DNA of 64,000 nucleotides. It comes from Ehretia macrophylla (lineage: Eukaryota > Streptophyta > Magnoliopsida > Boraginales > Ehretiaceae). A program made the position numbers and the translations under genes. Numbering within the stretch: position 1 is the stretch's first letter; each line of letters begins with the position of its first letter. Shown one piece after another: positions 1 through 12,542 of this stretch. The stretch spans positions 14,159,001 to 14,223,000 of the forward strand of contig CM075777.1 in assembly GCA_037974665.1 (NCBI GenBank), written 5' to 3'. Below the pieces are notes generated by a model. The model was not told the origin of the DNA. It was given only the letters and a program-made list of their open reading frames with translations, and did no database searches.

Positions 1-161
1 GATTTTTTGCATGTACCTGACTCCATTACGCAATTACATACTGGAAAATAAATATCAAAACAAAAAAAAAACCAAAAAGTAAGAGAAGGCCTACAAACAG
101 AGATTCTTATCCACTATTTATTCCCCAGCTTACATTGTATATTCATGTGTTGCTGATGCAG

Positions 162-1775
162 GGAGCACGATAAAAAGGTATGCTGCCTTGGCCTGACATC
201 ATTGCTCCCTCTTTCTGCTGATCAAGTGCCATCGGATGCTTTAGACCGTGTTTTTAAGTCTACTCTTGATCTGCTTGTTGCCTACAAGGATCAACTTGCA
301 GGTTAGTATATTAGAAAACTCTCTTCTTGTGCTCCCTTTCTTGTTATCTCCTTTAAATTGGAAGCTTATGGAAAGAGTCATTTGCCCCGACACGTTTATC
401 TTGCTTTATTAACTGTATCGATCAACTTTCGGGTTAATATATTAGAAAACTTTCTCTTCTTGTGCTCCCTTTATTGTTATCTCCTTTAAATTGGAAGCTT
501 ATGGCAAGTGTCATTTGCCCCGACACTTATATCTTGCTTTATTAAGTGGATCGGCTTACATGGTCTTATCTTTTATTTCTTTGTTTTGTTTGTCGGGTTG
601 AATTTGCTCAGAGGCTGCGAAAGATGAAGAGGCTGAAGATAATGACGATATGGATGGTTTACAAACTGATGATGAGAATGATGAGGATGATGAATCTGAC
701 AAAGAAATGGGGGTTGATGACGAGGAAGGAGATGAAGCTGAGAGCAGTAGATTCCAAAAATTGGCTGCACAGGTAGGTTTGCTATAATGTTTATTTGAAT
801 TGGTGTCTGACTGGAGGATGAACTCTGCTAGCTAACATCAAAGGTATAGAGAATTTGCTCCCAATGTTTTGTGTATGAAGATTTGGTGCATGGAGTCCCT
901 AAAATCCTCGTTCTCTCTCTTTGACCCACCCACCCACAGTTGGATAAGTATCAAGAAAAAGGGTTTACCTGGCCGTTAACTTCAGGACTCCATAAGATTA
1001 GTCGGACAAAGCTTGGATACCCGCGAATTTAAAAAAAAAAAAAAAGGTATCAAGAGAAAGGACACAGAAAACAATGAAAAGAAGAATGCAGCAGCAATGA
1101 AACTAGTGTAAAAAGCTGAGTTTGCATTCATTGACCCACTCACATTGAATCAGTGTCAGGAAAAATGACATGAGAAACAATGAAAAGAAAGAATTGCAGC
1201 AGCAACTATACACAAAATGAAACTAGCAGAAAAAGTCGAGTTTTCATTATGTTCAGCTAACCGGATCCGTCCTTTAATTTAGCATGTGGACCGCAGCAAT
1301 TTAACAAGCCCTTTCCCTTGAGGTAATTGTTTAATGTGGCCGGTGTGATTGTAGGCAAAGGCTTTCCGATCAAATGACTCTGATGATGATGACTCTGATG
1401 ATGATTTTAGTGACGATGAAGATCTTCATTCACCCATCGATGAGGTTGACCCTTTTGTTTTCTTTGTTGACACAATCAAAGGTAAAATGCCAGTACCTTG
1501 GCTTATGATCAATATCAATATATGATTTCATTAGTATCGATCTACTATTTGCACATGAGTACCTTTATTTCTTACTATTCTGTCATTTCTTCCTATGAAT
1601 AAATCCAGTTTTGCAAGCATCTGATCCGCCGAGGTTCCAGAACCTCACACAGACACTTGACTTCCATTATCAAGCGCTTGCAAATGGCGTTGCTCAACAT
1701 GCTGAACAGAGAAGAATAGAGCTTGAGAAGGAGAAAATGGAAAAGGCATCACCGGCTACTGTGGCTGCATCGTGA
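162..1775 (+). CDS. SAD2: Importin-beta-like nuclear transport receptor, C-terminal end (SAD2 / importin-7-8 family), partial
   Basis: Only the 3' end lies in the window. Four exons are read at 162-301, 612-772, 1355-1481 and 1609-1775, ending in TGA. All borders are GT-AG and the phases join without a break. The first exon encodes the end of the HEAT-repeat solenoid (motif [13 protein letters not shown]). The next two encode a long Asp/Glu-rich tail, and the last holds [11 protein letters not shown] across the splice, then [11 protein letters not shown] and [17 protein letters not shown]. This acidic tail followed by a conserved end is what I know from plant SAD2-type importins, which carry cargo through the nuclear pore under control of RanGTP. 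I saw no stop or frameshift, unlike the two genes to the right. The upstream exons are outside the window. Identification is from recalled family features and was not aligned. Confidence 0.87.
290..553 (+). repeat. Imperfect tandem duplication (about 131 bp unit) across a splice donor of the importin gene
   Basis: The segment from about 290 to 420 is repeated from 421 to 553 with a few changes. Both halves contain TTAGAAAACT, CTTCTTGTGCTCCCTTT and CATTTGCCCCGACAC. The unit starts inside the exon, so the donor GCAG|GTTAGT at 302 has a decayed second copy (TCGGGTTAAT) 131 bp downstream. Confidence 0.85.
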
Positions 1776-2340
1776 TTTCATTGCTAGAACTCAGATTGCT
1801 CAATTTTTTTGCTCTGGAAGTTCCATTCCATTCATTTCAATAATGGTTCAGGGAAACCAAGAGTGGTTGAAAAGATATGGAGTTTTTGGTTAGTTCGTGA
1901 TTTCTGGCTCAGTGAGCCCCAGTTCGGGTCAAATGTATGTGGTCATGCAAAAGAATGCGTGAAGCGTGAAACCGGGAGCTTCAGCTGCTCTGCTGATTTT
2001 TCTCCGTGTGTGGGTTTGGACGAGTCATGGTCCGGTGAATTGGCTTTTCTGTGGTAGAAAATGCCGGTTCCCAGCTAGGCCTTCCTTTTCGGGTGGCCTA
2101 TAGTTGTATCATTGTATACAAAGTCTCCAGGGTATGTCAAATAGAGACCCTAATACAGGGTCTGACATGCATGTTGTCTTTCTGGATAGGCAGTTCATGG
2201 CTGTAGTCTTTATATTTTTTGGCACACATTGGCCTACAATTTTTGTTTCTGGTCATGATTGTAATATACAACATTACATTAATCATATATCATTTATTCA
2301 AGGAAGAGGTCTTATAGTGGATTGCTGTCGGATATAGAAG
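1776..2340 (+). other. 3' untranslated region and downstream flank of the importin gene
   Basis: No exon follows the stop at 1773-1775. The sequence has mixed composition and no convincing open frame, and probably holds the 3' UTR. I could not fix a polyadenylation site. Confidence 0.5.
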
Positions 2341-2505
2341 AGTGATTATGGGCCTGTTTGGAGGGCTTCTTAAAAACTGTTTTTTAGTTTTTAAAAACAA
2401 AAAAACCAAAAAAATTGTTTGGATGGGGGTGTTTTTAAAAATGGTTTTCAAAAACAATTCTCAAAAATCAGTTCTCAAAAAACCAAAAAGAGAAAACACT
2501 TTAAG

Positions 2506-2700
2506 CCCCTGTTTTGATTGCAAGAGGGAAAGGAAAGGAAAGTAAAGTGAAGGAAGAAAAATAAAAGAAATGAAATGAAATGAATCATCTTATTTGGATT
2601 GTTAAAAAATAATAATGAAAAAGAAGGGAAAATTTTTTATGATTTTTTGTTTGGATTGGAGAAGGAAAGGAAAGGAAAAGTTAATTTTAAATGAAAAATT
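2506..2700. repeat. Repeat shared with position 59,770 (CCCTGTTT-GATTGCAA family)
   Basis: It begins CCCCTGTTTTGATTGCAAG and continues as a purine-rich run (GGAAAGGAAAGTAAAGT, AAAATAAA, GAAATGAAATG). The same order of words occurs at 59772-59870. It is probably a short MITE nested in the larger element. The right end is not fixed. Confidence 0.5.
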
Positions 2701-3849
2701 ACTTAAGTATTTTTTTTAATTTTTTTAATAATGAGATATGTAGGGACAAAATAATTTTTTTATAACTTTACATTCTTTTCTTTCCAAAAAACTTCAAATT
2801 GAAAAAAAAAAAATAGAAAAATTTTAAAATCCTTCCAAAACTTTTTCTTATTCTAAAATTACAATACAAACAAAAAAAATAATTAAAAAATTCAGCCCTA
2901 ACCTTTTATTTCCTTTAATATTGTCAATACAAGCTGTAAAGTAATTTTTTTGGGGGGTTTTTGTTCTGAGACCATCCCAAAAAAAGGAGAACCATTTTTC
3001 ATTAATGGCATTTTTGTAGTTAAAGTCAACTTTAAGACCCAACTCTAAACCAACTTCACAAAATGTCTCTCACCACAACTTTTCTCTTCTTTCTTCAGAC
3101 AACTTTTCTTTCTCTTTGTTCAGGCAACGTTTTCTTTCCCTTTCTTTTTGCTTTTCTTTTTCTCAACACCTAGCGTTTGGTCGATGTCAACAGCCAACCT
3201 TTTATTGCTTTTCTTCTGATTTTTTGGTTTAAGGTAAGATTTTTCTTATCCTTTTTAAAAAAAAAAAAAAACTTATTGCGCTCTAATTTAGAGCTTATGT
3301 ATGTTATATTTGTTTTATCATTTTGTTTTTAGTTTTTTTATTTTTGGGGTTGCTTGAAGATGTGGTTGTTGGATTTGACCAGATTGTATTGCAGTTTTGA
3401 ATGATCATCAATATAAGCTGCCATGAATTTTATGTGGATTCTTGAGTTTATTTTGTGTTTGAAAGATTTTTTTTTTTTTCCGTATTTAAAGTGATTAATA
3501 ATTGGATTATATGTAACAACTAGCAACTAATGCGAGAGAGTGAAGTAGAAATTTAAGAAAAAACAGAGCAAGTAATAGAAGATGGAGCTCAAAGTGTTTG
3601 ATATTTTTACTCTGAGAGAAATACAAGCTTGGTTATGGAGGAACCATAACTAAAACATTCTTCTCTTTCTATAATCAGCTCGTTCCTCTATATATCTTTG
3701 GTTATATTCCCTGCCAATTTTGTTGTAACTGAATCTCTCATGTTTAGCCACGTAGTCTTTAAAATAAAAGGGGTTTTTCTTGCTTCGCTTGCTCTTACGT
3801 GTCAGCTGATTAGGCATAGAATTCTCTTGAGTGGGCTGAACCATTGAAG

Positions 3850-4290
3850 ATGTAACATTATATTGTCTATATTGTTGCAATTAATGGTGAAGATGTTGGA
3901 GTTTTTTGTATGTAAAGATGAGTTTTAATGGGATTATATTGTCTATGTTCTTGCAATTAATGTTGGATAAGTTGTTTTTTTTTTTTTTTCATGTGAGGTG
4001 CTTAATAATGGGCTTATGTTATCAATATTGTTGCAGTTCATGGTGAACAAGTCGTAGTTTTCCGTACGCAAAGTGCTTAATAATGGGCTTGTTTTGTCAA
4101 TATTGATGCAGTTAATAGTAAACAAGTCATAGTTTTTCGTATGTAAATTGGTTATTAATGGGCTTATATTATCAATATTGTTTCAGTTAATGGTGAACAA
4201 GTCGTAGTTTGTGGTATGTAACGTGTTTAGTACTTGGCTTGTATTGTCAATACTGTTGCAATTAATGGTGAACAAATCTTAGTTTAAGAA
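3850..4290. repeat. Minisatellite with a 75-bp unit
   Basis: Successive units start at about 4001, 4076, 4151 and 4226. Each carries TTAATAATGGGCTT, then TATCAATATTGTTGCAGTT, then GGTGAACAAGTCGTAGTTT. Two more degenerate units lie at about 3850-4000, one expanded by a T tract. Since 75 is a multiple of three, the minus strand stays open over several units (3943-4125), which imitates a repetitive protein. I do not consider it coding. Confidence 0.85.
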
Positions 4291-5232
4291 TCTCTTTGTA
4301 CATTTTTTTTGTTTTTTTATGTTATGAACTAGTATTTAGCAGCAGAGTTGGATATAGCTAAATTAATTATCAAAGGTTCTGGCAGTAGAAAGCTCCAGAT
4401 AATATTTCATTAAGTTTGCTTTAAAAGGAAATTACACGGTTTCAAAGCTGCAACTTGAAGGAAAGAAAATACAAGAAATAGAAACAACTTTTGGCTTAAT
4501 GGAACCTGGTCAAGTCTCTTTTTTGACATCTAGATAAAGTTGGGTATCATGTTTCTTCCGGGATTGATTAAGAAGGCACTCATGGTAGTTTGTGGATCAA
4601 AATCTTCTCTCTTTGACTGTTCTCTCAGTAAGTTGACTTCCTAGTCTAAACATCCTGGCATGCCAGCAAATACTGCTCTCACTTATAATAGCAAGAGAAG
4701 TTTTCATTGTTGCGCAGAAGCCAGCATGAGTTTGACGAATAAGGAACAACATGATAAATTTGTGCTCTGCGGATTTTTCATAGACAATGTTGCAAAGAGA
4801 AGTAGCAATTCCAATCCATTTGAAGAAGTTGGATATAAGATTGGATGTGGATAGAGCATGTAAATGGTTGTACAATAACTTATACATGTAAAATATTTGA
4901 TCCATAGCTATGATTTGTACAGTAATTTTTGTATATAATATTTGTTTTACTTTAATATTGAAAACTCTGTAATATTATCTAAATTTTGTAATATAAATTT
5001 AATTTATTAAATATGAGTTAAAAATATATGTTTTCATTTTTGGCACCCAAACAGATTTTATGTTTTTTTGTTCTTAAAACTGTTTTCTAGAGCACTTTCG
5101 CCAAACAAATTTTTTGTTTTAAAAACTTGTTCTGAAAACAATTCAAGTCAAACAAGTTTTTTGTTTTTTTGTTTTTAAAAATAGTTTTTCAAAACTGTTC
5201 TACAAAACAAAAACACTTCCAAACAGGCCATG

Positions 5233-7623
5233 CTTTTGTATTGTTTTCTTTTATTAAGAACAACCGATGATTGATTACTATTCACCAGTGGTCTTGAACT
5301 AATCTTCCGAGTGTTTGGCCTTTAGAGGATTTGAATATCCTCATAGCATTATATGATGTTATACGAGAGATTTAATAGTGGTGAATTATTCAAATAATTT
5401 TGTTATAATTGCATTATCAGTTCGCTATCGTATAACGTTATTTGATTCGATTTTGATAATTATTTTCATATCTAAAATAATTAGAAAAGAAGGCCCGGCT
5501 CCAAGAAGCAGAAGTAATGTAAATTATTCAAGAATCAAAGTCAATTTGCTTTTCGTTCAAGAAAGGCTCCAAAAGATGTTGATTATAAATGAGAAGATTG
5601 GTTAGCAACGGCACAAGTACCGACAAATAATAGAATGACACATAAGGGGGTGATTTTAACAATATTTCTATTTATTTCGTTCTCTTTTTTTATTTAAGAG
5701 TGTTTTTAGTAACAGACAAATAAGTAACATGTAAAAACTTAAGGTCACCTTATAACAAAAGCAATCTGACGAGTTGATAAATTACATATTAACTAACAGA
5801 CAAATAATGATAAATTACATAAGCAATCTGACGAGTTGAAGTCCATCAACGTTGGATTCCACTATTTTGTTAGTTAATAATTTGTGTTTTAATTGAAACC
5901 CCTGCTCCCATGGTCACCTTAACTTACTTGATTCTTGACCAAGCATTCAGATTGAGAGGTCTACTTGATGACTTGACTCGTCACTCTGAATAGTTAGCAA
6001 ATCTTTACTTCATAAATCAAAACAATACTGAACAGGGTCAACTGGTCAAGAAAAATAGTGTATTTCCTTAAAAATGTGCCGAGCCCAGCAGAAGTCGATG
6101 TTGAAATGTGTTGAGCCCAGCAGGCCCAACAACAAATCCAAGAAAGTATATAGAAATGATAACATTAGTCGATCCTTACACTCTTTCTTTAAAAAGTTCT
6201 TTTAATTTTTTAATTTTTAATTTTTTACAACCAAGTAGATATTATCCATGGTATCAAATTGATTATTTCTACCAATTACTACGAGTTTCTTTACACTGTT
6301 GATTTATGTTTGCATAAACTAGTAACTTTAACCAAATTGATTATTTCGACTAATTACTATGAGTTTCTTTACATTGATGATTTTGATGTTTGCATAAACT
6401 ACCAACTTTAATCTTAAACAATATCACATATGAAAATTAGTTACACAAAAATTTAAACTATGATAAATATTTGCAGTGTTTTCTAACTAGGTCCTAGTTT
6501 GTTGTTCTCTGACTCTGTCTTTTTATTTTCTTTCTTCTCAAGTGGGATCTTTCGTCCTTGTTGATCATTTTCTTCGAACAACTCGTCATCCAAATTTAAT
6601 TTAAACATCCCTATTTATTTGTTTCTAGTTGGATACAAAAAAAAATTGCACGATTTTCCTCTCAGAAAACATTGAAATTATGCACGTTTGTAGTTCAAAT
6701 ATGGTGTCATTAAGGCCTTGGGATTTCTTTCTCGTAGAAGTGTCGACATAATTGAATATTAATATCTCGTCAAATGGATCCCAACCAATGAGGAAAGGCG
6801 AGTACTTTAAACAAAATTAGACTGTTTTTTTCTTCTTTCATTCTTTCCTTCATCTATTTCTTTATAAAATTATTTTGATGTTGCACATCCCCTTTATGAA
6901 AATATTTTGTTGTAATGTGATAATAAAAATGTTATTGGGAACCTAAATTAGCCTAGCAATGTTGCAAGATTGTGTCATGTGTTTCATATGGATGTGGCAA
7001 GATAAATTTGAAAGAATAGATATTGAGTTCTGTTATCGTGAACAAAATCAGGTTGCTAATTTTGTGGTAGGAAATTATAACACAAAAATATTTTTATTAA
7101 AGTTCGCACAACAATCAAGCCTTTCATTCGACTAGTCAATTGTCCTCTATTAAATTTATGTTACTTAGCGTAAATAGTTTGAATCATGGGTGGGAGTTAG
7201 GATCATATGGGATAGCCCTACCTTAAGGCTATTATGAAAAACCAGGCTTTTATAATATATGGGTTGATTAACAAATGGATTAGATTATACCATTTGTGTT
7301 GTTTGGATTTTTTCATTTTTGTGTTAATTATATGGCTAAAAGTTTACATAATCTTTCTATATATGGGCCATACATAAAGGATCATTATAATCCTAATTTA
7401 TAATTCTATATATAGAGAACTTATCTAGAATGTTGAGAAGGTTGAGGATGAAGGGGAATTAAAAGGAATTAAGATTTTTATCAGTCAAGAGAGAAATATA
7501 TATGAGATTATTGGTGATTGGAAATTACTTTTTTTTTTTTTGTAAATCTAAACAGGGATTGCATATCATGATATATTCTATGTTTCAAATTGAAAGTTAA
7601 CTTTTGTCGTTTTCTAAATTGCC
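5233..7623. other. Intergenic, no gene seen; small direct repeats
   Basis: AT-rich sequence with no supportable gene. Two local duplications are visible: a 78-bp tandem pair starting at 6258 and 6336 (ATTGATTATTTC, then TTTGCATAAACTA), and AAGCAATCTGACGAGTTG at about 5760 and 5820. Confidence 0.6.
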
Positions 7624-7631
7624 AAAATAGT

Positions 7632-8670
7632 TAGGGATGATAACGGGTATCCGCTTTATCCAAAATTGACGAGTAATTGCCTGATAAAAATCCGATAACA
7701 ACAACTGATGAAAAATTCGTTAGGGTTTGAATTTTATAAGGAAAAATCGATGGGTAAACCGATGATTTTTATTTTTGACGTTAAAAAAAAATCAAAATCT
7801 GAAACTCAATTATTAATATATTATAAAATAATTATATATATATATACATATATATACACATATATATGAACTATATTTTAATAAAAATTTGGGCTACATT
7901 TTAGTAAAATATTGGACTAAGGCCTAAAGACACCAATTTAAATGAAACAATTAAAAAAATATTAAATTAATAATGACTCTTATCTTTAACCCTAAAATAA
8001 CTATTTGCTCTTTCTTTTTCCTTCTTACAACTTCAGCCACCTCGGCTTCTCTATCTCTACTCTCATATTACACAAAGACACCATTCACATTGATTTTAAA
8101 AAAAATGCCATTATATCTCTCTTCAAATCTTCAACTTATACACATCTAAGGTATACGCTAATATCTTTTACTTATTTTTTTCAAGTACTTTTGCATTTTT
8201 TTTTTGTGGATTCCTTCCTTTTGATTTATTTTGTATTTTCATCTCATCTTCCATATCTGATAAATGTAAAAATTTTGGAGAATGACGTGAATGCATTCAC
8301 ATGTTTAAAAATTTATTTTGTTACATTTTATGTATGTTGTTATTATATTTTAAAAATATATTTTGTTTAAAAATAAATGTATATATTTTTTAATATTTAA
8401 ATTCTTTTATTTTTTATTTCTTTACATTTAAATTATTTTTTCTTACATTTTTAAGGTTTTGTATTTAAACTATTTTTTATTTTTTTAATTAAATGGTTAC
8501 GATTAAACTCGATTTTTTGAATCCTTAACGGTTACGGTTATAGTTATGGTTAGTGGTTTTAAAAATAGTTAGGTTTTAGTTTTGGTTACGGTTATGGTTA
8601 TTGATTTACTAAATAATTTTGGTTATAATTTTATCATTTTTCATGATTATATGTACCGTTGTCATTCCTA
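7632..8670. mobile_element. hAT-type non-autonomous element, 1.04 kb, with 8-bp target duplication
   Basis: The left terminus is TAGGGATGATAACGG. The right terminus reads CCGTTGTCATTCCTA, whose reverse complement is TAGGAATGACAACGG (13 of 15 match). The perfect 8-bp duplication AAAATAGT sits at 7624-7631 and 8671-8678. The length of the duplication is what hAT elements produce. The open stretch at 8005-8370 is low-complexity and resembles no transposase. A GGTTACGGTTATGG-rich tract lies near the right end (about 8525-8605). Confidence 0.85.
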
Positions 8671-8678
8671 AAAATAGT

Positions 8679-9773
8679 TGTTGTTCCTAATATTTATATT
8701 AATTCATTCAATTGGCAGAATTGACATAGTTGTAGTAGTGTAAATGAAAATACTTTCGCGTGGAGCTTTTCTAGTTTAAAACATCTAGTTAAGTTGATTG
8801 TATTGCTTCAGAAAAGAAAATTTGTTTTACTAGAAAAAACCAAAATGACTATTCAATAAGAGAAAAATAAAGTAGTTGAATTGTTTGTTTTCAAGCTACA
8901 GAGAGAATCTTTTGGAGGATATTTTTAATAAGGAGAGAGAGATGTGCCATTCGTAACTCATTGCAATTACTTTTCTTGATTAATAAAATGCAGTGTTTTG
9001 CTTAAAAGAAAATTTCTTTGGGTCCTTACATTTTGGGTGAATATATATGAAATTGTCAAGTAATAATTGGTTAATCCTCATGATAGTATTTAACAAGTAC
9101 GAAATATGGCTTTGCATTGAATTGAAAACGGATTCAATGAAACTCTTTTGTCATTTTTGAAAGGGTCAATTACGTTATTGGCTACTAAATTAATTCGCAT
9201 AAAGTTTCAAATAACCCACCAAACTTTTTATCATTTTAAATCATCAACTAAGCTTGCATCTATTTCAAATAAGCTATTATGTCTAATTCTAAAGTTAAAT
9301 TAACTGCTCAAAGGGTAAAAATGACATTTTCTTTAATTACTAAGTTGGTGCTCAATCCATTAATTAGTTTTAATGTTAAAATTGGATAGATAACTTGTTT
9401 GAAACAAATGCAAAATTCAGTGAGCAATTTGAAACAAAAAAAGAAATTAAGGGAGATTTAAAACTTCATATATATAAGTTTAGTGGCCTATGACGCATTA
9501 TCTTTTGAAATGTTTTTACCAAAGTTGACCATAGAGCTTGTTGTTTTTGGTTCGGTAGGATCATAGAGCGAACTTCTTATTCCCATCAATAAATTCCTAA
9601 CACTTTTGATACCATACAAAGAGAAGAGGAAAGGCTTCTAAAGTTTGAGGTTTGTGAAATATGCGGAAAACCCCTAGACTATGATGTTATTAGCATTTTC
9701 TCACTAGACCTCCACTTTAGAAATGACGGATATCCTTATGCGGAGATATATATATATATATATACATTCTATT
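8679..9773. other. Intergenic; possible degenerate inverted-repeat element at 9166-9505
   Basis: No gene is seen. The segment from ATTACGTTATTGGCTACTAA (about 9172) has a weak inverted partner ending near 9505 (reverse complement ATAATGCGTCATAGGCCACT). It may be an old MITE. I found no clear target duplication. Confidence 0.4.
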
Positions 9774-9781
9774 GATATACT

Positions 9782-10328
9782 CACCGGCGGAGCTATGTGC
9801 ATCTCAGGGGGTTCACACGAACCCCCTGAAATTTAAAGTGTTTTTTTTCCTTCTAAAAATACTCTTTTATTTTTATTCTCTCTTCTCACGTTTTTTTTTC
9901 TTTATTTTTCACTTCTATTCTCTTATTTTTAAATAGTTTTTAAATTTAATTTCTATATTTTGGAATTATTTGTGTTTTTATTGTATATGAATTTTGATTT
10001 ATCTATTTTTGTAATATTTTTAACATTTAAATTAATTTTTTTTAGTTAATTGTACATCTAATTCAATTTCAATTTTTAAAATAATTTTTAGACTGTTTTT
10101 TTTTATTTTTAATTGATTATTTTGTATCTTTGATTAAACAGTTCGGTTCGGACGATTTTTATATTTACAAATATTTTTATATATATATATATATTTTTAT
10201 CATGATCATGATTTTAGGGATAAAGATAATAATTTTCTTTTTCAATTTATATAAACTATATTTGTATTTCCTTAACCCCGGGGAGTGGAGCGGCACCCCC
10301 TAATTCCGGGTGTCTGGCTCCGCCACTG
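9782..10328. mobile_element. hAT-type MITE, 547 bp, GGCGGAGC ends, 8-bp target duplication
   Basis: The left end is CACCGGCGGAGC and the right end GCTCCGCCACTG, nearly perfect inverted repeats of the plant hAT type. The 8-bp duplication GATATACT is identical at 9774-9781 and 10329-10336. The interior is AT-rich without coding signs, so the element must depend on a transposase from elsewhere. Confidence 0.88.
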
Positions 10329-10882
10329 GATATACTCATAAGAGTTATGAAGTAAATGATAAAATTCATGGAGTTGTCGATATGAGGTCGAACCATAAGA
10401 GTTATGGTAAAAGAGAGTAGACACTTAAAACATTACTAAAAAGGTTTGGGGTCATAGGATTTATCGAGACAGTGCATTGATAAATATGTCAGGACTTATA
10501 TGCATTGAGCTTTATCTTAGATGTGTGATCAATCTCGTTAATCACTGATGCGAGACACCTGAACTATACATAGGTGTATATGGTGATACGTAAACCGAAC
10601 ACGAACAAATTCGCCGAGAATACCCAATGGGACATCCGCCTAAGTAAGTTAATCAGTAGATTCTCAAGTGATAATGGTGCAAAGTACTCCTTGGACTTGG
10701 TGGCACCATAGTAGCTTGTAACTCACTGTACTTTAGCCTTAGACAAAAGCGAGATAGAACAGGCACAAAAATTAATTAGGAATATCAACATCATGTTATT
10801 GATAAAATTCCTTTACTGTTTCAACAAGACCATCCCACCCATCATCTCTCAAATTTTGAATGAGCAAATTTGGATTTGCAAT

Positions 10883-11300
10883 TAGGCTCCATTTGTTTGT
10901 CGTAAAATAACTTGATGGGAGAAAATATTTTCAGGAAAAAATGTTCTAAAAATTAGAATACTAAAAAACCTTTTTTGGTATTTGGATGTACGGCGAAAAA
11001 TATTTTCTGACATGAGATTTTATAAAAAAAAAAATATACACATATAATATATATGTTAATTGTGAGGGTAGAAGTGGGTGGGTTGGGTGGGGTGGGGTGG
11101 GGTGGGGGTGAAGTGGGTGAGTTGTAGAAAATGTTTTCTTCTCTTAAAGGAAAAGAAAATATTTTCTACTCTTTTGAACTAAAATTTCTCATTGACCGGA
11201 AAATGTTTTTCAATTGACCAAATTTTTTGTGTTACCAAACACTGAAAAATTTAAAAAATATTTTCGAAAAAAATATTTTCCTGAAAATAGATGGAGCCTA
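10883..11300. mobile_element. MITE with TAGGCTCC inverted ends, copy 1
   Basis: It begins TAGGCTCCATTTGTTTG and ends AGATGGAGCCTA, so the ends are inverted. Inside, GAAAATATTTTC words recur near both ends. A G-rich GGTGGGGTGGGG run lies near the middle. A related copy is at 16410-16750. No certain target duplication was found. Confidence 0.6.
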
Positions 11301-12059
11301 AGCGTAAATCAGTGACAATGTCTTGAACCTATGGTTGCAAAGCTCAACAGAGAATATTCGTAAATTTCGTATTTTCTTGCACATGATTTACGATAAGCAC
11401 AAATTCAAATGAACTTATTAATTTAAGAGCAAAGTCAACATCAACTTGTATTTGCCGAGTCTTCTTATTAGTAAAGTGCGCTAGCTGTGCCACCAAGAGC
11501 GCTTTGGTTTGATAGTAAAGTTACTCGTTTGTTTGCGTGAGGTTGCTAGATCAATTCTTACTGGTTACATATATATTGTACGGTCAATAGGCCTCCCTTG
11601 AATCAAAAAAAAAAAAAAGGTGCGCTAACTGTAATTAAAAAGGAGCAGTTGCATGAAACATTTGTATTAAGCTACTTACATAATAAAAAGGAGACTCCCA
11701 ACGAGTATTTATAGCTCGTTTCAAAGTGCTACAGTGGTTCCCTTTTTAGAAGTCATAACTTCATTTTCATCATCTAGCATATATGCATCAACCTCTTTAG
11801 CTACTCTTAGTTCATCATGAAGTTTGCTATAACCATAAACAATATTAATTATGAAAGTCAAGTGTGAAAAGAATTGATTAACTTAAAAAACTTCCCTAGA
11901 ATATGCAATTAGATCAAGTTGTAACCTATTAGGCAAAAGAAAACAAAATCAATTACTAAAAATAAACTTAAAGAATAAGTGACTTCTTAAATATTCTTTC
12001 TAAAACTAACAATTAGTATAAATTTATACCTATGAGCTAAACAATGTATGTATTAAGCA

Positions 12060-12531
12060 TATGGACATTCATTGAGAAAAAAAAGCTTGCAATCTATTCA
12101 GTTCCCGAAGCATATTACTAGCAACATCATATCCTTGATCATGTGTGTTTTGAATATCAAGGCTATGTCGTCGAGAAAGTACATGGTACCGTTCCTTTTT
12201 AAAAGTTAATAATGTACGTAGTATCTCTGACATGCACTGATTAAAAAAAAAAGTTATTGTATAAATCTATCATTATCAATGAATCTAAAAACCAAAGTCA
12301 TTTAATTTGCGCTCTTTTAGACTCATCACATGCTTCATCAACGAAAATACAGAATTTAGAATCCCCAATTTCCTCGCAAATAATCTTTCTTATCTTGCTT
12401 TCCATAATATGCAAAATCTCCTTTTTGAATTTAATATGAAGTAGATTTAGAATTATATGGAGCATTTTCGAACTCAACTTTTCCAACTTCTTCGTTGTAT
12501 TCATTGAATTCGATATTGAGACAATCATCAC
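12060..12531 (-). pseudogene. Decayed hAT transposase (DUF4371-type) fragment
   Basis: Reading from right to left, the frame contains words typical of plant TTF/ZMYM1-like hAT transposases: KFKKEILHIM, then ICEEIGDSKFCIFVDEA, and after a frame change a GYDxASNM-type stretch near 12115-12145. That motif set belongs to the DUF4371 half of the RNase H-like catalytic region. Stops and frameshifts interrupt it, and neither the N-terminal zinc finger nor the C-terminal dimerisation domain was recognised here. A TRIM (12543-13030) sits at its upstream side. It cannot encode an active enzyme. Confidence 0.75.
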
Positions 12532-12542
12532 TAGCTAGCTTC

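Larger units (their letters stand above)
2351..5229. mobile_element. 2.9-kb non-autonomous DNA transposon with GGCCTGTTTGGA inverted ends
   Basis: The left end reads GGCCTGTTTGGAGGGCTTC and the right end reads CTTCCAAACAGGCC, so the termini are inverted copies. Both are followed inward by about 150 bp rich in TTTTTAAAAAC and AAAACAATT in matching inverted order. The flanks are ATG on both sides (2348-2350, 5230-5232), a possible 3-bp target duplication. No transposase is recognisable. The interior holds a probable nested MITE, a 75-bp minisatellite and unrecognised short open frames (3650-3880 and 4597-4905, both minus). The superfamily is unsettled: PIF/Harbinger would fit 3-bp duplications, but ATG is not its usual target. 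Confidence 0.65.

Noticed and set aside
546-776. Overlapping short open frames on both strands
   Set aside because: They lie across exon 2 of the importin gene; the spliced frame explains the codons and shows the known acidic tail.
3650-3880. Basic 76-codon minus-strand frame resembling a copia linker (RKSKRSKKNPFYFKDYV)
   Set aside because: The likeness is short and no other copia part is nearby, so I did not call it.
3943-4125. Repetitive minus-strand open frame with a 25-residue period
   Set aside because: It is a side effect of the 75-bp minisatellite; the unit length is divisible by three.
8005-8370. 121-codon open frame
   Set aside because: Low-complexity Phe/Leu/Ser-rich translation of AT-rich DNA inside a hAT element.
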